From assembly GCF_016746085.1 (NCBI RefSeq), contig NZ_JAERTZ010000023.1, forward strand, positions 1 through 64,000: a DNA stretch of 64,000 nt, read 5' to 3'. The DNA comes from Zobellella iuensis (GTDB lineage: Bacteria > Pseudomonadota > Gammaproteobacteria > Enterobacterales > Aeromonadaceae). Position numbers and translations under genes: made by a program. Position 1 is the stretch's first letter, and each line of letters starts with the position of its first letter. Positions 26,723 through 36,348 of the stretch are shown here, piece by piece. The notes beneath the pieces were generated by a model that did no database searches, was not told where the DNA came from, and saw nothing but the letters and a program-made list of their open reading frames with translations.

Positions 26723-29176
26723 ATGAATATTTTAAGACAACCTGAGACACGACTTTTCGAAAGAATAAAGAACGAAAAAATTAACAGCTCATCCCTTTGC
26801 TGCCATGCAATCATGCTGAGCGCATTGAGTCGAGGGCTATCAGTTACAATATTATCCTCCCAGGAGATCTCGAATAGGTGCGAATTTCACGGCTTAAAAT
26901 ATCGCAACACCTATCATCAGGTTGGCCATGTATTCGAAATATCAGACGGAAAGAAAAATCACCTGTTGAACAAGAGCAAATTTTTTCATGATGACACAGG
27001 ATTCAACTTTTCAAAAAAGAACATAAAGGATGATTCTGCTAAAGAAAAGATGAACTCTCCGAAAGGAGTTTCTTTCAAGAAAACGGATTTCAACTCAAAG
27101 TTTTTATCTTCACTTGAACTCACTTACCCTCTTGTACTTAAGCCTTTGTTCGGCAGCATGGGGCGAGGCGTATACACAAACATCAAAACACCAGAAGAAC
27201 TGGAAAATATCGTACTATCTTCAGACGCAAAGGACTTGCTTGTAGAAGAGCATATTATTGGAGATGAATACCGCATATATATGGTTGCCGGAAAATTATA
27301 TGGTTCTGTAAGGCGTAATCCGGTTCACGTAATTGGAAATGGAAAAGACGATGTAGAGTCGTTAATAAACAAAAAGAATAAGTCGAAAAAAAGCAAAAAA
27401 AGACCCCTTATTAACACACTAAAAGCTGAAGCATACCTTTCTTCAGTCAGTCGTTCAAAGCATGATATACCGCCAAAAGGAGAGCTCATAAAGCTAAGCG
27501 ATATAATGGGCCGTTCTTCCGGCGGTGATATCACTGACACTTCAGACTCTCTCCCCGAGTATATTATTGAACGTGTTGACTGTTATGCAGATATGTTCAG
27601 TAAAAACCTTTGCATTGGTTTGGATGTCATTGGCAATGGCGAAGAAGCATTTATCTTGGAAGTAAATCGTCGGCCACAACTAAGTTCACTGCTAACACCG
27701 GACAATGGAGTAGGAAAAAACATTGCCGACGCTATTGTGGAACATCTATACCCTAATTCACGATTAGCTTACTTTTGCAAAGATGATATAGCAATCATCA
27801 AGAATGCAATTTCTCGAGCAAAGAGAAAAAATCAAAATGTCACGATAAATAACACAACACGTAAAAATAGAGTTATTGATTACATATGTAATGATGAGCA
27901 CTACATTTACTATAAGTCGCCGCTAAACATTAACAGACTGATGTTGTATAGAGAGGCTAATGAGAGAGGCTTTTCTATAACTTCTTGGAAAAATAAATCT
28001 GGAAGTACTCGATGGTCCATAACCGGCAGCAAGAAAAGCATCACTTTCCGGGAAAACATGCCATCTATTACAACACATGCGACACGTCACCTGACAAACA
28101 ACAAGGAAAAAACAAAAAATAAATTAATACAAAATGGAATTAAATGCCCTAACGGCATCATTATAAATCCATCCCAAACCGGCAAGGCGTTAGAATGGTT
28201 TGAATCTCAAGCAATAGACAGCAACTTTATGGCTGTGGTCAAACCTTTTAACGGCTCAGGAGGCCGGGGAGTCATATCAAAAATATCAGACAAAGCAACT
28301 CTTAAAAAAGCCATAAAGTCTCTCCCCGATGATAATATAATCATAGAAGAGCACATGAAAGGGAGTGACCATAGGCTATTTGTTGTTAACGGAAAATTTC
28401 ATTTTGCAATAAAACGCCACCCAGCACATATTGTAGGCGACGGCGTATCCTCCATTGAGGATTTGGTCAAAATAAAGAACAAAGCACGGACATGCAATCC
28501 ATACACAGGAAAATACCCAATCATCCTGGATGAGTCAACGCTCCAGCGCCTACAAGAAATCGGGTATAATGCAAGTGCCATTTTAAATTCTGGAGAAAAA
28601 GTTTATCTTCAGACCATTGCCAACATAGGTGCTGGTGGCGACAGCGAAGATATTACTGAAATAGTCCACCCAGAGTTCATAAAAATTGCGGAAGCAGTCC
28701 ACAAGTCTTTCGAAGGTCTCGCTTTCTGCGGTATCGACTTGATTACTGACGATATCAGCCAGCCAGCTCAAAGCCAACAATATGCAGTTATTGAAGTAAA
28801 CGCAAACTGTGATCTGGCCATGCATCATTTCCCAACTTACGGTTCTCCCAGGAACGCTGCCGGGGCTATCATTGACAGTTTATCATTAGGGGCTCAAGAC
28901 CTTTCCATTCTGGCTAGGAAAATAACTATTTATGGAAAAGTACAAGGTGTCGGATTCAGACGATGGATGCTTAACAAAGCCAAGCAAAAGAGCATCAGAG
29001 GCTATGTAAAAAATCTTTCAGATGGTCGTGTAGAGGCTGTTGTTTTTGGCACAAACCTTGCCGTCAATGAAATAATCAGAGATTGTCACCAGGGTTGCAC
29101 AGGTTCTTCGGTCAGTTACATATCGATTGAGGATTTTAATGAGGAAACAACCTTTGATAAATTCAACATCAGATAA
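26723..29176 (+). CDS. Double ATP-grasp ligase fused to a C-terminal acylphosphatase domain
   Basis: The 817 residues contain two full ATP-grasp units and one acylphosphatase. Unit 1 spans about 1-345, with LVLKPLFGSMGRGVYT near residue 135, VEEHIIGDEYRIYMV near 175 and the metal-binding EVNRRPQLSSL near 313. Unit 2 spans about 365-725, with VVKPFNGSGGRGVI near 503, IEEHMKGSDHRLFVV near 540 and VIEVNANCDLAMHHF near 690. Residues 733-817 carry the acylphosphatase signature GKVQGVGFRRW and GYVKNLSDGRVEAVVFG, including its catalytic Arg and Asn. The ATP-grasp units resemble cyanophycin-synthetase or D-Ala-D-Ala-ligase-like amide ligases. ATP-grasp enzymes make acyl-phosphate intermediates, which acylphosphatases hydrolyse, so the fusion may edit or reset the reaction (inference). 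The substrate is unknown. The gene is AT-rich. Confidence 0.8.
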   Translation: MNILRQPETRLFERIKNEKINSSSLCCHAIMLSALSRGLSVTILSSQEISNRCEFHGLKYRNTYHQVGHVFEISDGKKNHLLNKSKFFHDDTGFNFSKKNIKDDSAKEKMNSPKGVSFKKTDFNSKFLSSLELTYPLVLKPLFGSMGRGVYTNIKTPEELENIVLSSDAKDLLVEEHIIGDEYRIYMVAGKLYGSVRRNPVHVIGNGKDDVESLINKKNKSKKSKKRPLINTLKAEAYLSSVSRSKHDIPPKGELIKLSDIMGRSSGGDITDTSDSLPEYIIERVDCYADMFSKNLCIGLDVIGNGEEAFILEVNRRPQLSSLLTPDNGVGKNIADAIVEHLYPNSRLAYFCKDDIAIIKNAISRAKRKNQNVTINNTTRKNRVIDYICNDEHYIYYKSPLNINRLMLYREANERGFSITSWKNKSGSTRWSITGSKKSITFRENMPSITTHATRHLTNNKEKTKNKLIQNGIKCPNGIIINPSQTGKALEWFESQAIDSNFMAVVKPFNGSGGRGVISKISDKATLKKAIKSLPDDNIIIEEHMKGSDHRLFVVNGKFHFAIKRHPAHIVGDGVSSIEDLVKIKNKARTCNPYTGKYPIILDESTLQRLQEIGYNASAILNSGEKVYLQTIANIGAGGDSEDITEIVHPEFIKIAEAVHKSFEGLAFCGIDLITDDISQPAQSQQYAVIEVNANCDLAMHHFPTYGSPRNAAGAIIDSLSLGAQDLSILARKITIYGKVQGVGFRRWMLNKAKQKSIRGYVKNLSDGRVEAVVFGTNLAVNEIIRDCHQGCTGSSVSYISIEDFNEETTFDKFNIR

Positions 29177-29222
29177 CACTTATTATTATATAACTGTGCC
29201 CGCCTCTCTGTAGTGATATGCA

Positions 29223-30017
29223 ATGAAAATAGTATGGGTAACCCTGCCAATATTATTGTTCATACTGACCATATTTGAACCACCTTCGAGTCCAACCAAT
29301 AAGGATTCATCGGTAGTTTATTCGGAGTCATTTGATGCAGCCTCCCTCACACCACAGGGACGTGCTATCACTGAGCATGCCCTTGCTCACCTCGTAGCAG
29401 ATGAAGGGGTAGGAGGAAGCACTGCTCTTAGGGTAGACTACGTAGGCTATGAACGAGGTAGCCGCCGAGTGACTGTTTCTCCCCGCATTTCGTCCGCACC
29501 ACGCTACAAAATTTCCTTTTGGGTTCGCTTTTGTGATGGATTCGATTTTTCCCGTGGAGGTAAGCTTCACGGCCTGGGACCATACAAACCCGTTACAGGG
29601 GGCGATATGTTAACCCCTGAAGGCTGGAGTGCGCGGCTGATGTTCCGGCGGAATGGCGGGCTTCAATCCTATGTTTACCATCAGAATCAAGCAGGTCGCT
29701 TTGGTGACACCACAATCGCGGATGGCTTTGCCTTTGAGCCCAATCGTTACCACCACCTTGTGATGCAGGTAGTGCTGAACACGCCTGCATCGGCAAACAA
29801 TGGAAGCGTACTCGTTTGGGTCGATAGCAAACTGCTCATTGAGCATAATGGGCTACGTTTTCGCAGCAAGGAAACCCCTGCCAGTGAGATCCAGCGTCTG
29901 TTATTCAACACGTTTCATGGTGGAAGTAGCCCCGATTGGGCACCAAGGCATGCCGATGGCAGCTACAAGACCGATTGTGCATTTTTTGACAATCTTGAAC
30001 TGACACAGAATTTTTGA
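29223..30017 (+). CDS. PL14-like polysaccharide lyase, membrane-anchored or secreted
   Basis: The 264-residue protein starts with a hydrophobic export segment (residues 4-19, VWVTLPILLFILTIFE). The rest is a beta-jelly-roll resembling polysaccharide lyase family 14: VSFWVRF-like ISFWVRFCDGFDFSRGGKLHGLG (conserved KLxGLG near residue 120), GWSARLMFRRNGGLQSYVYH near residue 135 and the LLFNTFHGGSSPDWAP end near residue 238. Known PL14 enzymes cleave alginate or polyglucuronate, so a uronic-acid-rich capsule is a likely substrate. As in alginate operons, the lyase may trim or release polymer in the periplasm. It lies 30 bp before ugd. Confidence 0.75.
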   Translation: MKIVWVTLPILLFILTIFEPPSSPTNKDSSVVYSESFDAASLTPQGRAITEHALAHLVADEGVGGSTALRVDYVGYERGSRRVTVSPRISSAPRYKISFWVRFCDGFDFSRGGKLHGLGPYKPVTGGDMLTPEGWSARLMFRRNGGLQSYVYHQNQAGRFGDTTIADGFAFEPNRYHHLVMQVVLNTPASANNGSVLVWVDSKLLIEHNGLRFRSKETPASEIQRLLFNTFHGGSSPDWAPRHADGSYKTDCAFFDNLELTQNF

Positions 30018-30046
30018 AGAAAAATACAAATTGGAGATAAACCAGA

Positions 30047-31213
30047 ATGAAGATTGCAGTTGCAGGAACAGGATACGTCGGTCTATCAAACGCCATGCTG
30101 CTGGCTCAGCACCATGAGGTTGTGGCGGTGGATATAATTCCAGAAAAAGTATCCATGCTGAATAACCGCATTTCTCCGATTGAGGATGCGGAAATCACAG
30201 CCTTCCTGACTCGCGAGGATCTGCACTTTAGCGCAACATTAGATGCCCAAGCTGCTTATGCTGGAGCGCAATTTGTTATTATTGCGACTCCAACGGATTA
30301 TGATCCTGAAACCAACTATTTCAATACCAAAAGTGTTGAGGCAGTCATTCAGCAGGTAATCCAAATCAACCCGGATGCAGTGATGGTGATTAAATCCACC
30401 GTACCCGTGGGTTATACGGATGAAGTAAGCAAACGCTTGGGCACGCAGAATATTATCTTCTCTCCTGAATTTTTACGGGAAGGCAAAGCACTGCATGATA
30501 ACCTTTATCCATCACGAATTATTGTGGGTGAGCGCTCTGCCCGGGCAGCTACTTTTGCAGAGATTATCAAGCAGGGGGCAGTAAAGCAGGATGTTCCCGT
30601 ACTGTTTACCAACAGTACAGAAGCCGAGGCGATCAAGCTTTTTGCCAATACCTATCTGGCGATGCGGGTTTCCTACTTCAACGAACTGGATACCTACGCC
30701 GAAACCCATGGTCTGGATACCCGCCAGATCATTGAAGGCGTGGGCTTGGATCCTCGTATTGGCAACCACTATCACAACCCAAGTTTCGGCTATGGTGGTT
30801 ACTGTCTGCCCAAGGATACCAAACAGCTGCTGGCCAACTATCGGGATGTACCCAACAACCTGATCCAGGCTATTGTGGAAGCCAACCGGACACGTAAGGA
30901 TTTTATTGCCGACTCTGTTCTCAAACGTAACCCCAAGGTCGTTGGTGTATATCGGCTGATCATGAAAGCGGGCTCCGATAATTTTCGTGCCAGTGCCATG
31001 CAAGGTGTGATGAAGCGCATCAAAGCCAAGGGCGTGGAAGTTATCGTTTATGAGCCGGCACTGGACACAGACGAATTTTTCCATTCCAGGGTGATAAAAG
31101 ACCTGGCAGCGTTCAAAAATGAAGCAGATGTGATCCTTGCAAACCGGCTAACGGATAACCTGAAAGATGTTTGCGAGAAGGTCTATACCCGTGACTTGTT
31201 TGGTAGCGACTAA
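30047..31213 (+). CDS. ugd: UDP-glucose 6-dehydrogenase
   Basis: It oxidises UDP-glucose (from GalU) to UDP-glucuronate, using two NAD+. The 388 residues equal the length of the E. coli enzyme. Motifs are the NAD-binding [16 protein letters not shown] at residues 5-20, [14 protein letters not shown] near 115, [20 protein letters not shown] near 141 and the catalytic-loop [19 protein letters not shown] near 249, with its Cys in GGYC. The C-terminal UDP-binding domain begins near [17 protein letters not shown]. It closes the AT-variable part of the capsule locus; the GC content here is intermediate. Confidence 0.95.
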   Translation: MKIAVAGTGYVGLSNAMLLAQHHEVVAVDIIPEKVSMLNNRISPIEDAEITAFLTREDLHFSATLDAQAAYAGAQFVIIATPTDYDPETNYFNTKSVEAVIQQVIQINPDAVMVIKSTVPVGYTDEVSKRLGTQNIIFSPEFLREGKALHDNLYPSRIIVGERSARAATFAEIIKQGAVKQDVPVLFTNSTEAEAIKLFANTYLAMRVSYFNELDTYAETHGLDTRQIIEGVGLDPRIGNHYHNPSFGYGGYCLPKDTKQLLANYRDVPNNLIQAIVEANRTRKDFIADSVLKRNPKVVGVYRLIMKAGSDNFRASAMQGVMKRIKAKGVEVIVYEPALDTDEFFHSRVIKDLAAFKNEADVILANRLTDNLKDVCEKVYTRDLFGSD

Positions 31214-31602
31214 CGCCCAAAGCTCAACCAGCATCAGGTTTGTAGTTGATTTCGAGAACTGAAAGCCTTTTTCAGTGCAACGAAGTCAGCGGCATGGTCA
31301 ACGGATTGCCACTGGCAATCCGTGCCTGTCATCTTCGATGCCAAGTGGTGGAAAATAAACCTGGCTCTTGCATGGCACTGTTCAGCTGATACGCAACCTG
31401 TATGAATAGTGATTATCCAGAGTAGGGCTAACTCAGAGCCACGAAACGAATAAAAAATGAGCGACCATATTCTCAGCTTGGGCAGCTGCCAATTTACAAG
31501 GCTACTCAAACACGGTATACACCCAGGGTCTTTTCAGCCAAGACCTAGTACAATGCCCCCGGTGGGACAATGCATAAAGACGTTAATTTTTCAGGAGCAT
31601 AC
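31214..31602. other. 389-bp gene-free stretch, possible decayed insertion
   Basis: No convincing gene lies here. On the - strand a 91-codon frame (31234-31509) ends in a basic, mobile-element-like tail (VALKKAFSSRNQLQT), but I cannot assign it to a family and it has no start signal. AT content is intermediate. The promoter of the next operon is probably near TAGTACAAT (31547-31555). The segment may be the scar of an older insertion. Confidence 0.4.
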
Positions 31603-33498
31603 ATGACTTTGACTATTGCTGCCGCGGCATTCTGTAACTGGCGCCAAGCAGAACCAATATGGCAACAACTGGGCCTAGGATCGTCTCAAGCGGCTATCGA
31701 GCTGGACACTGAGGCCGCCATGCAGCAGCTGGCCCAGTCACTTTCCTCCCCCGATAACGTCGCCATCGTGCTGTATGCTCCGCTGGATTTGGCTCTGGAA
31801 CAAGCGGCTGTCACCGGCGTTGAGCCATCCCAGGCCATTACTCTGTGGCAACTCAACACCACTCAGCTGGTTCATTTTTGCAAGCAACAACGCGGTAAGG
31901 CTTTACTGTTCAATTTGGCAGATCTGCTTGCCGCCCCCCAGGTGTTCCAGGTTTTTTGTGCACAACACTGGCCGGATCTTGGCCTTGAGCATGGCCCAGT
32001 GCCCGCCAGCCAGCACCGGACACCCGTGCTTTATCGTTTATTGGCACAATTTTTACTTTCTAGTACACCTTCACTACGAGCACAGTCCCAACAGCTGGAA
32101 GCCTTGGCACAACCATTGATGCAGGAACCCACTCCCCCTGCTCTCGCTGAGCTCAACCAGCTCGTTACCGACCACCACGCCGGGACAGAGGCGCTGGCTC
32201 AACTGAGTGATATTAAGCAAGAAAGTACCCTGCTGCTTGACCAACTGCATCAGGTTCAGGGGGCCTTAGAGTCAGCCTTGCAAGAAAGCACCAAACAAAA
32301 GGCTGAATTCAAGGCAGAACAAAAGTGTGTTAAAGAACAACAAGCCAAGATACGCTCTTTGCAGCAGCAACTGCTGCTACTCACTCAAGAACATGATGTT
32401 GCTCTACAATTAGCCGGCACCAATTCCGATCTTCAGCAAGAAAATACCTTGCTTCTTGATCAGCTCCATCAGGTTCAGGAAGCCTTGGAATCAGCTTTGC
32501 AAGAGATTGCCAAACAACAGGCTGATCATAAAAAATCACAAAACCTGGCTAAAGAGTATCAAGCCAAGGCGCACACACTGCAGCAAGAAAAGACGCTGCT
32601 ACTTGACGAATTGCAACAGGCTCAAAAAAAGCTGGCCTCAACTTTAAAGGAAAACACCCAACAGAAAACCGAAATCGAGAAAACACAAAAAAGCGTAAAA
32701 GACCAACAGGACAAGGTACACTCGCAACAGCAAGAAATCGCTCTGTTGATTGAGCAATTGCACCATGCCCAGGAAGAGCTGGGCTCAACCCTGCAGAGTA
32801 ATAAAAATCAACAAACCGAACTCAAAGCAGAAAAAAATAACATCAAAAACCAACAGACCAAGATACACTCACTGCAGCAAGAAATGGCTCTGTTGTTTGA
32901 ACAGTTGCACCATGCCCAGGAAGAGCTGGATTCAACCCTGCAGAGTAATAAAAAGCAACAAACCGAGCTCAAAGCAGCAAAAAATAACATCAAAAATCAA
33001 CAGACCAAGATACACTCTCTGCAGCAAGAAATGGCTCTGTTGTTTGAGCAATTGCACCATGCCCAAGAAGCACTTGAAGCCAATTTGCTAGCGCAGAGTA
33101 AGGTGCCAGAGGCTGTTGTTGATACCTCTGCGTCAGGCCAAAATAATGCCGCCCTTGATTCAGTTCCGGCAGTAAGTACCTCTCTGCTAAAACAAAAGCT
33201 ACAAAAACGAGCCGCGCAAAAGAGGCTCCAGCGTAAAGCTGCTGAGCTGTACAAATCGCCACTATTTGATGCCAAGTGGTACCTTGCACAGTATCCGGAT
33301 GTAGCCGCCGATAAAGCGTTTAGCAAAAACCCGGCCTTGCATTACCTCAAATGTGGTGGCTTTGAAGGGCGTAATCCCGGTCCAGATTTCAACAGCCGGG
33401 CTTATCTGAACGCTAATCCGGACGTGGCTGCCGCAGGCTTTAATCCGCTTTATCACTATCTGCGTTTTGGCAAGGTAGAGAACAGGGCGCTGGGTTAA
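31603..33498 (+). CDS. Long coiled-coil protein with C-terminal WYL-like repeats
   Basis: I chose the ATG at 31603, preceded by CAGGAGC at good spacing, over the open frame at 31570; this gives 631 residues. Residues 1-190 are a globular region of unknown function (starts MTLTIAAAAFCNWRQAEP). Residues 190-515 are an uninterrupted coiled coil built from 49-residue repeats, exactly seven heptads. Residues 540-625 hold two aromatic repeats of the type SPLFDAKWYLAQYPDVAA...HYLKCGGFEGRNPGP, also found in the 21931 and 33498 glycosyltransferases. A role as a molecular ruler or scaffold for capsule-polymerising enzymes is an inference. Its stop overlaps the next start by one base. Confidence 0.7.
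   Translation: MTLTIAAAAFCNWRQAEPIWQQLGLGSSQAAIELDTEAAMQQLAQSLSSPDNVAIVLYAPLDLALEQAAVTGVEPSQAITLWQLNTTQLVHFCKQQRGKALLFNLADLLAAPQVFQVFCAQHWPDLGLEHGPVPASQHRTPVLYRLLAQFLLSSTPSLRAQSQQLEALAQPLMQEPTPPALAELNQLVTDHHAGTEALAQLSDIKQESTLLLDQLHQVQGALESALQESTKQKAEFKAEQKCVKEQQAKIRSLQQQLLLLTQEHDVALQLAGTNSDLQQENTLLLDQLHQVQEALESALQEIAKQQADHKKSQNLAKEYQAKAHTLQQEKTLLLDELQQAQKKLASTLKENTQQKTEIEKTQKSVKDQQDKVHSQQQEIALLIEQLHHAQEELGSTLQSNKNQQTELKAEKNNIKNQQTKIHSLQQEMALLFEQLHHAQEELDSTLQSNKKQQTELKAAKNNIKNQQTKIHSLQQEMALLFEQLHHAQEALEANLLAQSKVPEAVVDTSASGQNNAALDSVPAVSTSLLKQKLQKRAAQKRLQRKAAELYKSPLFDAKWYLAQYPDVAADKAFSKNPALHYLKCGGFEGRNPGPDFNSRAYLNANPDVAAAGFNPLYHYLRFGKVENRALG
32434..33096 (+). repeat. 147-bp in-frame repeats coding for 49-residue coiled-coil units
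   Basis: The codon block CAG-CAA-GAA recurs at 32434, 32581, 32728, 32875 and 33022, spaced exactly 147 bp. The last two full units (32728-33021) are nearly identical in DNA, so they arose by recent duplication. The earlier units are more diverged and the fifth is partial. Each unit is 49 codons, or seven heptads, so gain or loss of units keeps both reading frame and coiled-coil register. Confidence 0.9.
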
Positions 33499-36338
33499 TG
33501 AAGGCTAGTTTGTCAAATGGCGCAATAGATGAGCCATCCTATCGCGCTTTGTTCAATGCAGGCTGGTACCTTAGTCACTATCAGGATGTGGCCGCTGCCG
33601 GCATGGACCCTTGGCAGCATTTTATGCGTCATGGCATTGATGAGCAGCGGTCACCCTGCCCGGTGGAGGCTCTGTCTTTGGAAGAGCAGCTGTGGCGGGG
33701 GAATTCAGCCGTTCTTGGGCAATTGCAATCCCTGGCCGTGCAGCAGAGCCTGGAAGGCGCCGTGGCCGGTTGGGTACTGGCCCGCTGGCATGCATCTCAT
33801 GGTAACCACGCTCAGGCAGAGCCTTTGCTTCGGCACTTTTTTTCCGATCCGGCAGCCCGCCTGCTGGTGCGCCACTCTGGCCCCTGGTTGTTGCTGTTCT
33901 CCGTACTCTGGCACCAGAGCAAGATGGACGAAGCGAAGGCTTGGTTGAATCATGCACACTGGCCACAAGTACCTGATCTAGACCTGGCTCGGTTTATGCT
34001 GCCCCAGCATCACCAGTTGGCCATGCTAAACGGCTTCTTTCAGGCCCAGGGTTTATGCCCGGTGGTGCTGCAACACCCTGCTGATGGAGTGCTGTTGGAT
34101 AACCTTGCCGCGCCTTCCTTACCGGCTACTGTTCGCCGTTGGTGGCAGCGCCGGCCCCTGGTAAGCGTGATCATGCCTTGCTACAACGCCGAGGCCACCA
34201 TTGCCACCGCTTTGCGCAGCCTGCAGCAACAAACTTGGCGAAACCTTGAGATTCTGGTGGTGGACGATGCATCAACAGACAACACCGCCGCAATCGTGGC
34301 CGGCCTGGCCGCGCAAGACAAGCGTATAACCCTATTGCGGCAAGATGTTAACAAGGGCGCCTATAGCGCACGCAACACCGCGCTGGCGGTGGCCAAGGGC
34401 CGCCTTATTACCACCCACGATTGTGACGACTGGTCTCATCCGCAAAAAATTGAGCGCCAGGCAAGCAAGCTGTTGTCATCGCGCCATGCCGTGGCCAGTA
34501 TCAGTCATTGGGCTCGTTGCACCTCTGAACTGAACTTTACTTCATGGAGACAGACGGAAAGCTGGGTTTACCGAAACGTATCGTCGCTTATGTTTCGCCG
34601 CTTGGTATTGCGTAAGCTTGGCTTTTGGGACAACGTTTCGGTCAACGCCGATACCGAATATTACTACCGTATTATCAAACGCTTCGGTAACAAGGCTATT
34701 GCCGAAGTCATGCCGGGCATTCCGCTAGCGTTTGGCCGGTTTGATGAGCAATCACTTACTCAACAAAGCCAAACCCACTTGCGAACCCAGCTTCTTGAAA
34801 ATGGCCTCCGCCGCCGTTATCACCAGGCTGCGCTGCAATGGCACAGTGCAGCAAGCGCCCGCGAACTGTATTTGCCGCAAACTCCCGTCCGGCGGCCCTT
34901 TGCGGTGCCTGCCGCCATGTGCCGGGGCAATATGCAGCAACAGGCGCACAACCTGGCGTTGCTGGCCGGCCAAAGCGGCCTGTTCAATGCCGGCTGGTAT
35001 CTGCGCCGCTACCCGGACGTGGCTACCGCCGGCATGAAGGCCTGGCACCATTATCTGCATTATGGGTATGCCGAAGGGCGCGACCCCGGCCCCCGCTTCA
35101 GCACCTCCGGTTACTACTATCAGGTGCCGGAGGCGCGCGGGCAAAATCCACTGCAGCATCTTTTGCATGCCGATCATGCGGTGGATTATGCCTTGCCGGA
35201 CCATCAAGGGCAGCTCGAATGGCAGGCCGGCAAGCCGGTGCTGCTGATGTGCGCCCACCAGGTAAGCGAACAGAACTACGGGGCCGAGCGCAGCTTTTTG
35301 GAGGTAATGCGGGCCGCGGCGGCGTTGTCTTTCAACCTGGTGGTGGCCTTGCCGTCGGCACAGTCGCAGGACTATGTAGAGCAAGTGCGGCAATGCTGCC
35401 ATCAGTTGGTGATACTACCCTATGCCTGGTGGCATGGCCGCCGCCAGGCAGAAGCCGACACCCAGGCCGAGTTTGTGCGCATTATCGAGCGTTTTAAGGT
35501 TTCGCTGGTGTATTGCAACACCCTCGCCCTGTACGAGCCGCTGCTGGCGGCCCGCCAGGCCGGTGTTGCTTGCGTTACCCATGTGCGCGAACTGCCGGAG
35601 CACGACGCTCCCCTCTGTGCCGATATGCAAGCCGGCCCGCAGCAAATTCGTCAGCACCTGCTTGAGCATTCCGACTGCTTTATTGCCAACTCGCAGGTGG
35701 TGGCGGATTTTTTGAACGCGCCGGGGCGCGTGCACCTGGTGCCCAATACCCTGAATGCCGCTCAGTTCGAGCTGCCCTTTCCTGCCGGGCCCCGGCTGCA
35801 ACTGGCCATGATCAGCAGCAACCTGCCCAAAAAGGGCCTGGATGACTTTGTAAGGCTGGCGGCGTTGCTGCATGAAAAAGCATTGCCGGTAGACTGCCTG
35901 CTGGTGGGGCCGGAGAACAAGCATACCCAGGCCCTGCAACAGTCGGCCATGCCGCCCAATTTAATCATGACGGGATACCTTTCCTCTTCGGCCGCCGCCA
36001 TCGCCCAGGCCGATGTGGTGGTGAATTTGTCTCGGTTTCAGGAGTCGTTCGGCCGCACCGTGCTGGAGGCCATGGCCGCCGCCCGCCCCGTTATCTGTTA
36101 CCGCTGGGGGGCATTGCCCGAGGTGGTAAGGCACCAGGAAACGGGTTTTCTGGTGCCCTTGGGGGATATTGACGCGGTGGCCGGCCATGTGGCCCAACTG
36201 CTGGAAGATAACGCCCTGCGCCAGCGCATGGGCCAGGCCGGGCGGGCCTGGGTTAAGCAGCATTTCAGCCCGGATGTGATGCAAACCGCACTGGCCAAGG
36301 CCTTGGCCCGCATTACGGACACCCATATTCAACAATGA
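33498..36338 (+). CDS. Bifunctional GT2-GT4 glycosyltransferase with WYL-like repeats
   Basis: The 946 residues combine two transferases. Residues 10-55 carry one aromatic repeat (ALFNAGWYLSHYQDVAAAG). A GT2 (GT-A) domain spans about 215-440, with VSVIMPCYNAEATIATALRS, ILVVDDASTDNT and HDCDDWSHPQKIE. A second pair of aromatic repeats follows at about 493-560 (LFNAGWYLRRYPDVATAG, then EGRDPGPRFSTSGYYY). A GT4 (GT-B) domain spans about 575-940, with the donor-site region FQESFGRTVLEAMAAARPVICYRWGALPEV near residue 845. The GT2 half is a paralogue of the 21931 enzyme. A two-domain enzyme of this kind could add alternating sugars of a disaccharide repeat; this is an inference. Confidence 0.85.
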   Translation: MKASLSNGAIDEPSYRALFNAGWYLSHYQDVAAAGMDPWQHFMRHGIDEQRSPCPVEALSLEEQLWRGNSAVLGQLQSLAVQQSLEGAVAGWVLARWHASHGNHAQAEPLLRHFFSDPAARLLVRHSGPWLLLFSVLWHQSKMDEAKAWLNHAHWPQVPDLDLARFMLPQHHQLAMLNGFFQAQGLCPVVLQHPADGVLLDNLAAPSLPATVRRWWQRRPLVSVIMPCYNAEATIATALRSLQQQTWRNLEILVVDDASTDNTAAIVAGLAAQDKRITLLRQDVNKGAYSARNTALAVAKGRLITTHDCDDWSHPQKIERQASKLLSSRHAVASISHWARCTSELNFTSWRQTESWVYRNVSSLMFRRLVLRKLGFWDNVSVNADTEYYYRIIKRFGNKAIAEVMPGIPLAFGRFDEQSLTQQSQTHLRTQLLENGLRRRYHQAALQWHSAASARELYLPQTPVRRPFAVPAAMCRGNMQQQAHNLALLAGQSGLFNAGWYLRRYPDVATAGMKAWHHYLHYGYAEGRDPGPRFSTSGYYYQVPEARGQNPLQHLLHADHAVDYALPDHQGQLEWQAGKPVLLMCAHQVSEQNYGAERSFLEVMRAAAALSFNLVVALPSAQSQDYVEQVRQCCHQLVILPYAWWHGRRQAEADTQAEFVRIIERFKVSLVYCNTLALYEPLLAARQAGVACVTHVRELPEHDAPLCADMQAGPQQIRQHLLEHSDCFIANSQVVADFLNAPGRVHLVPNTLNAAQFELPFPAGPRLQLAMISSNLPKKGLDDFVRLAALLHEKALPVDCLLVGPENKHTQALQQSAMPPNLIMTGYLSSSAAAIAQADVVVNLSRFQESFGRTVLEAMAAARPVICYRWGALPEVVRHQETGFLVPLGDIDAVAGHVAQLLEDNALRQRMGQAGRAWVKQHFSPDVMQTALAKALARITDTHIQQ

Positions 36339-36348
36339 GTAACAATAG

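Noticed and set aside
31234-31509. 91-codon - strand frame after ugd
   Set aside because: It cannot be assigned to a family and has no start signal; it is noted only as a possible remnant.
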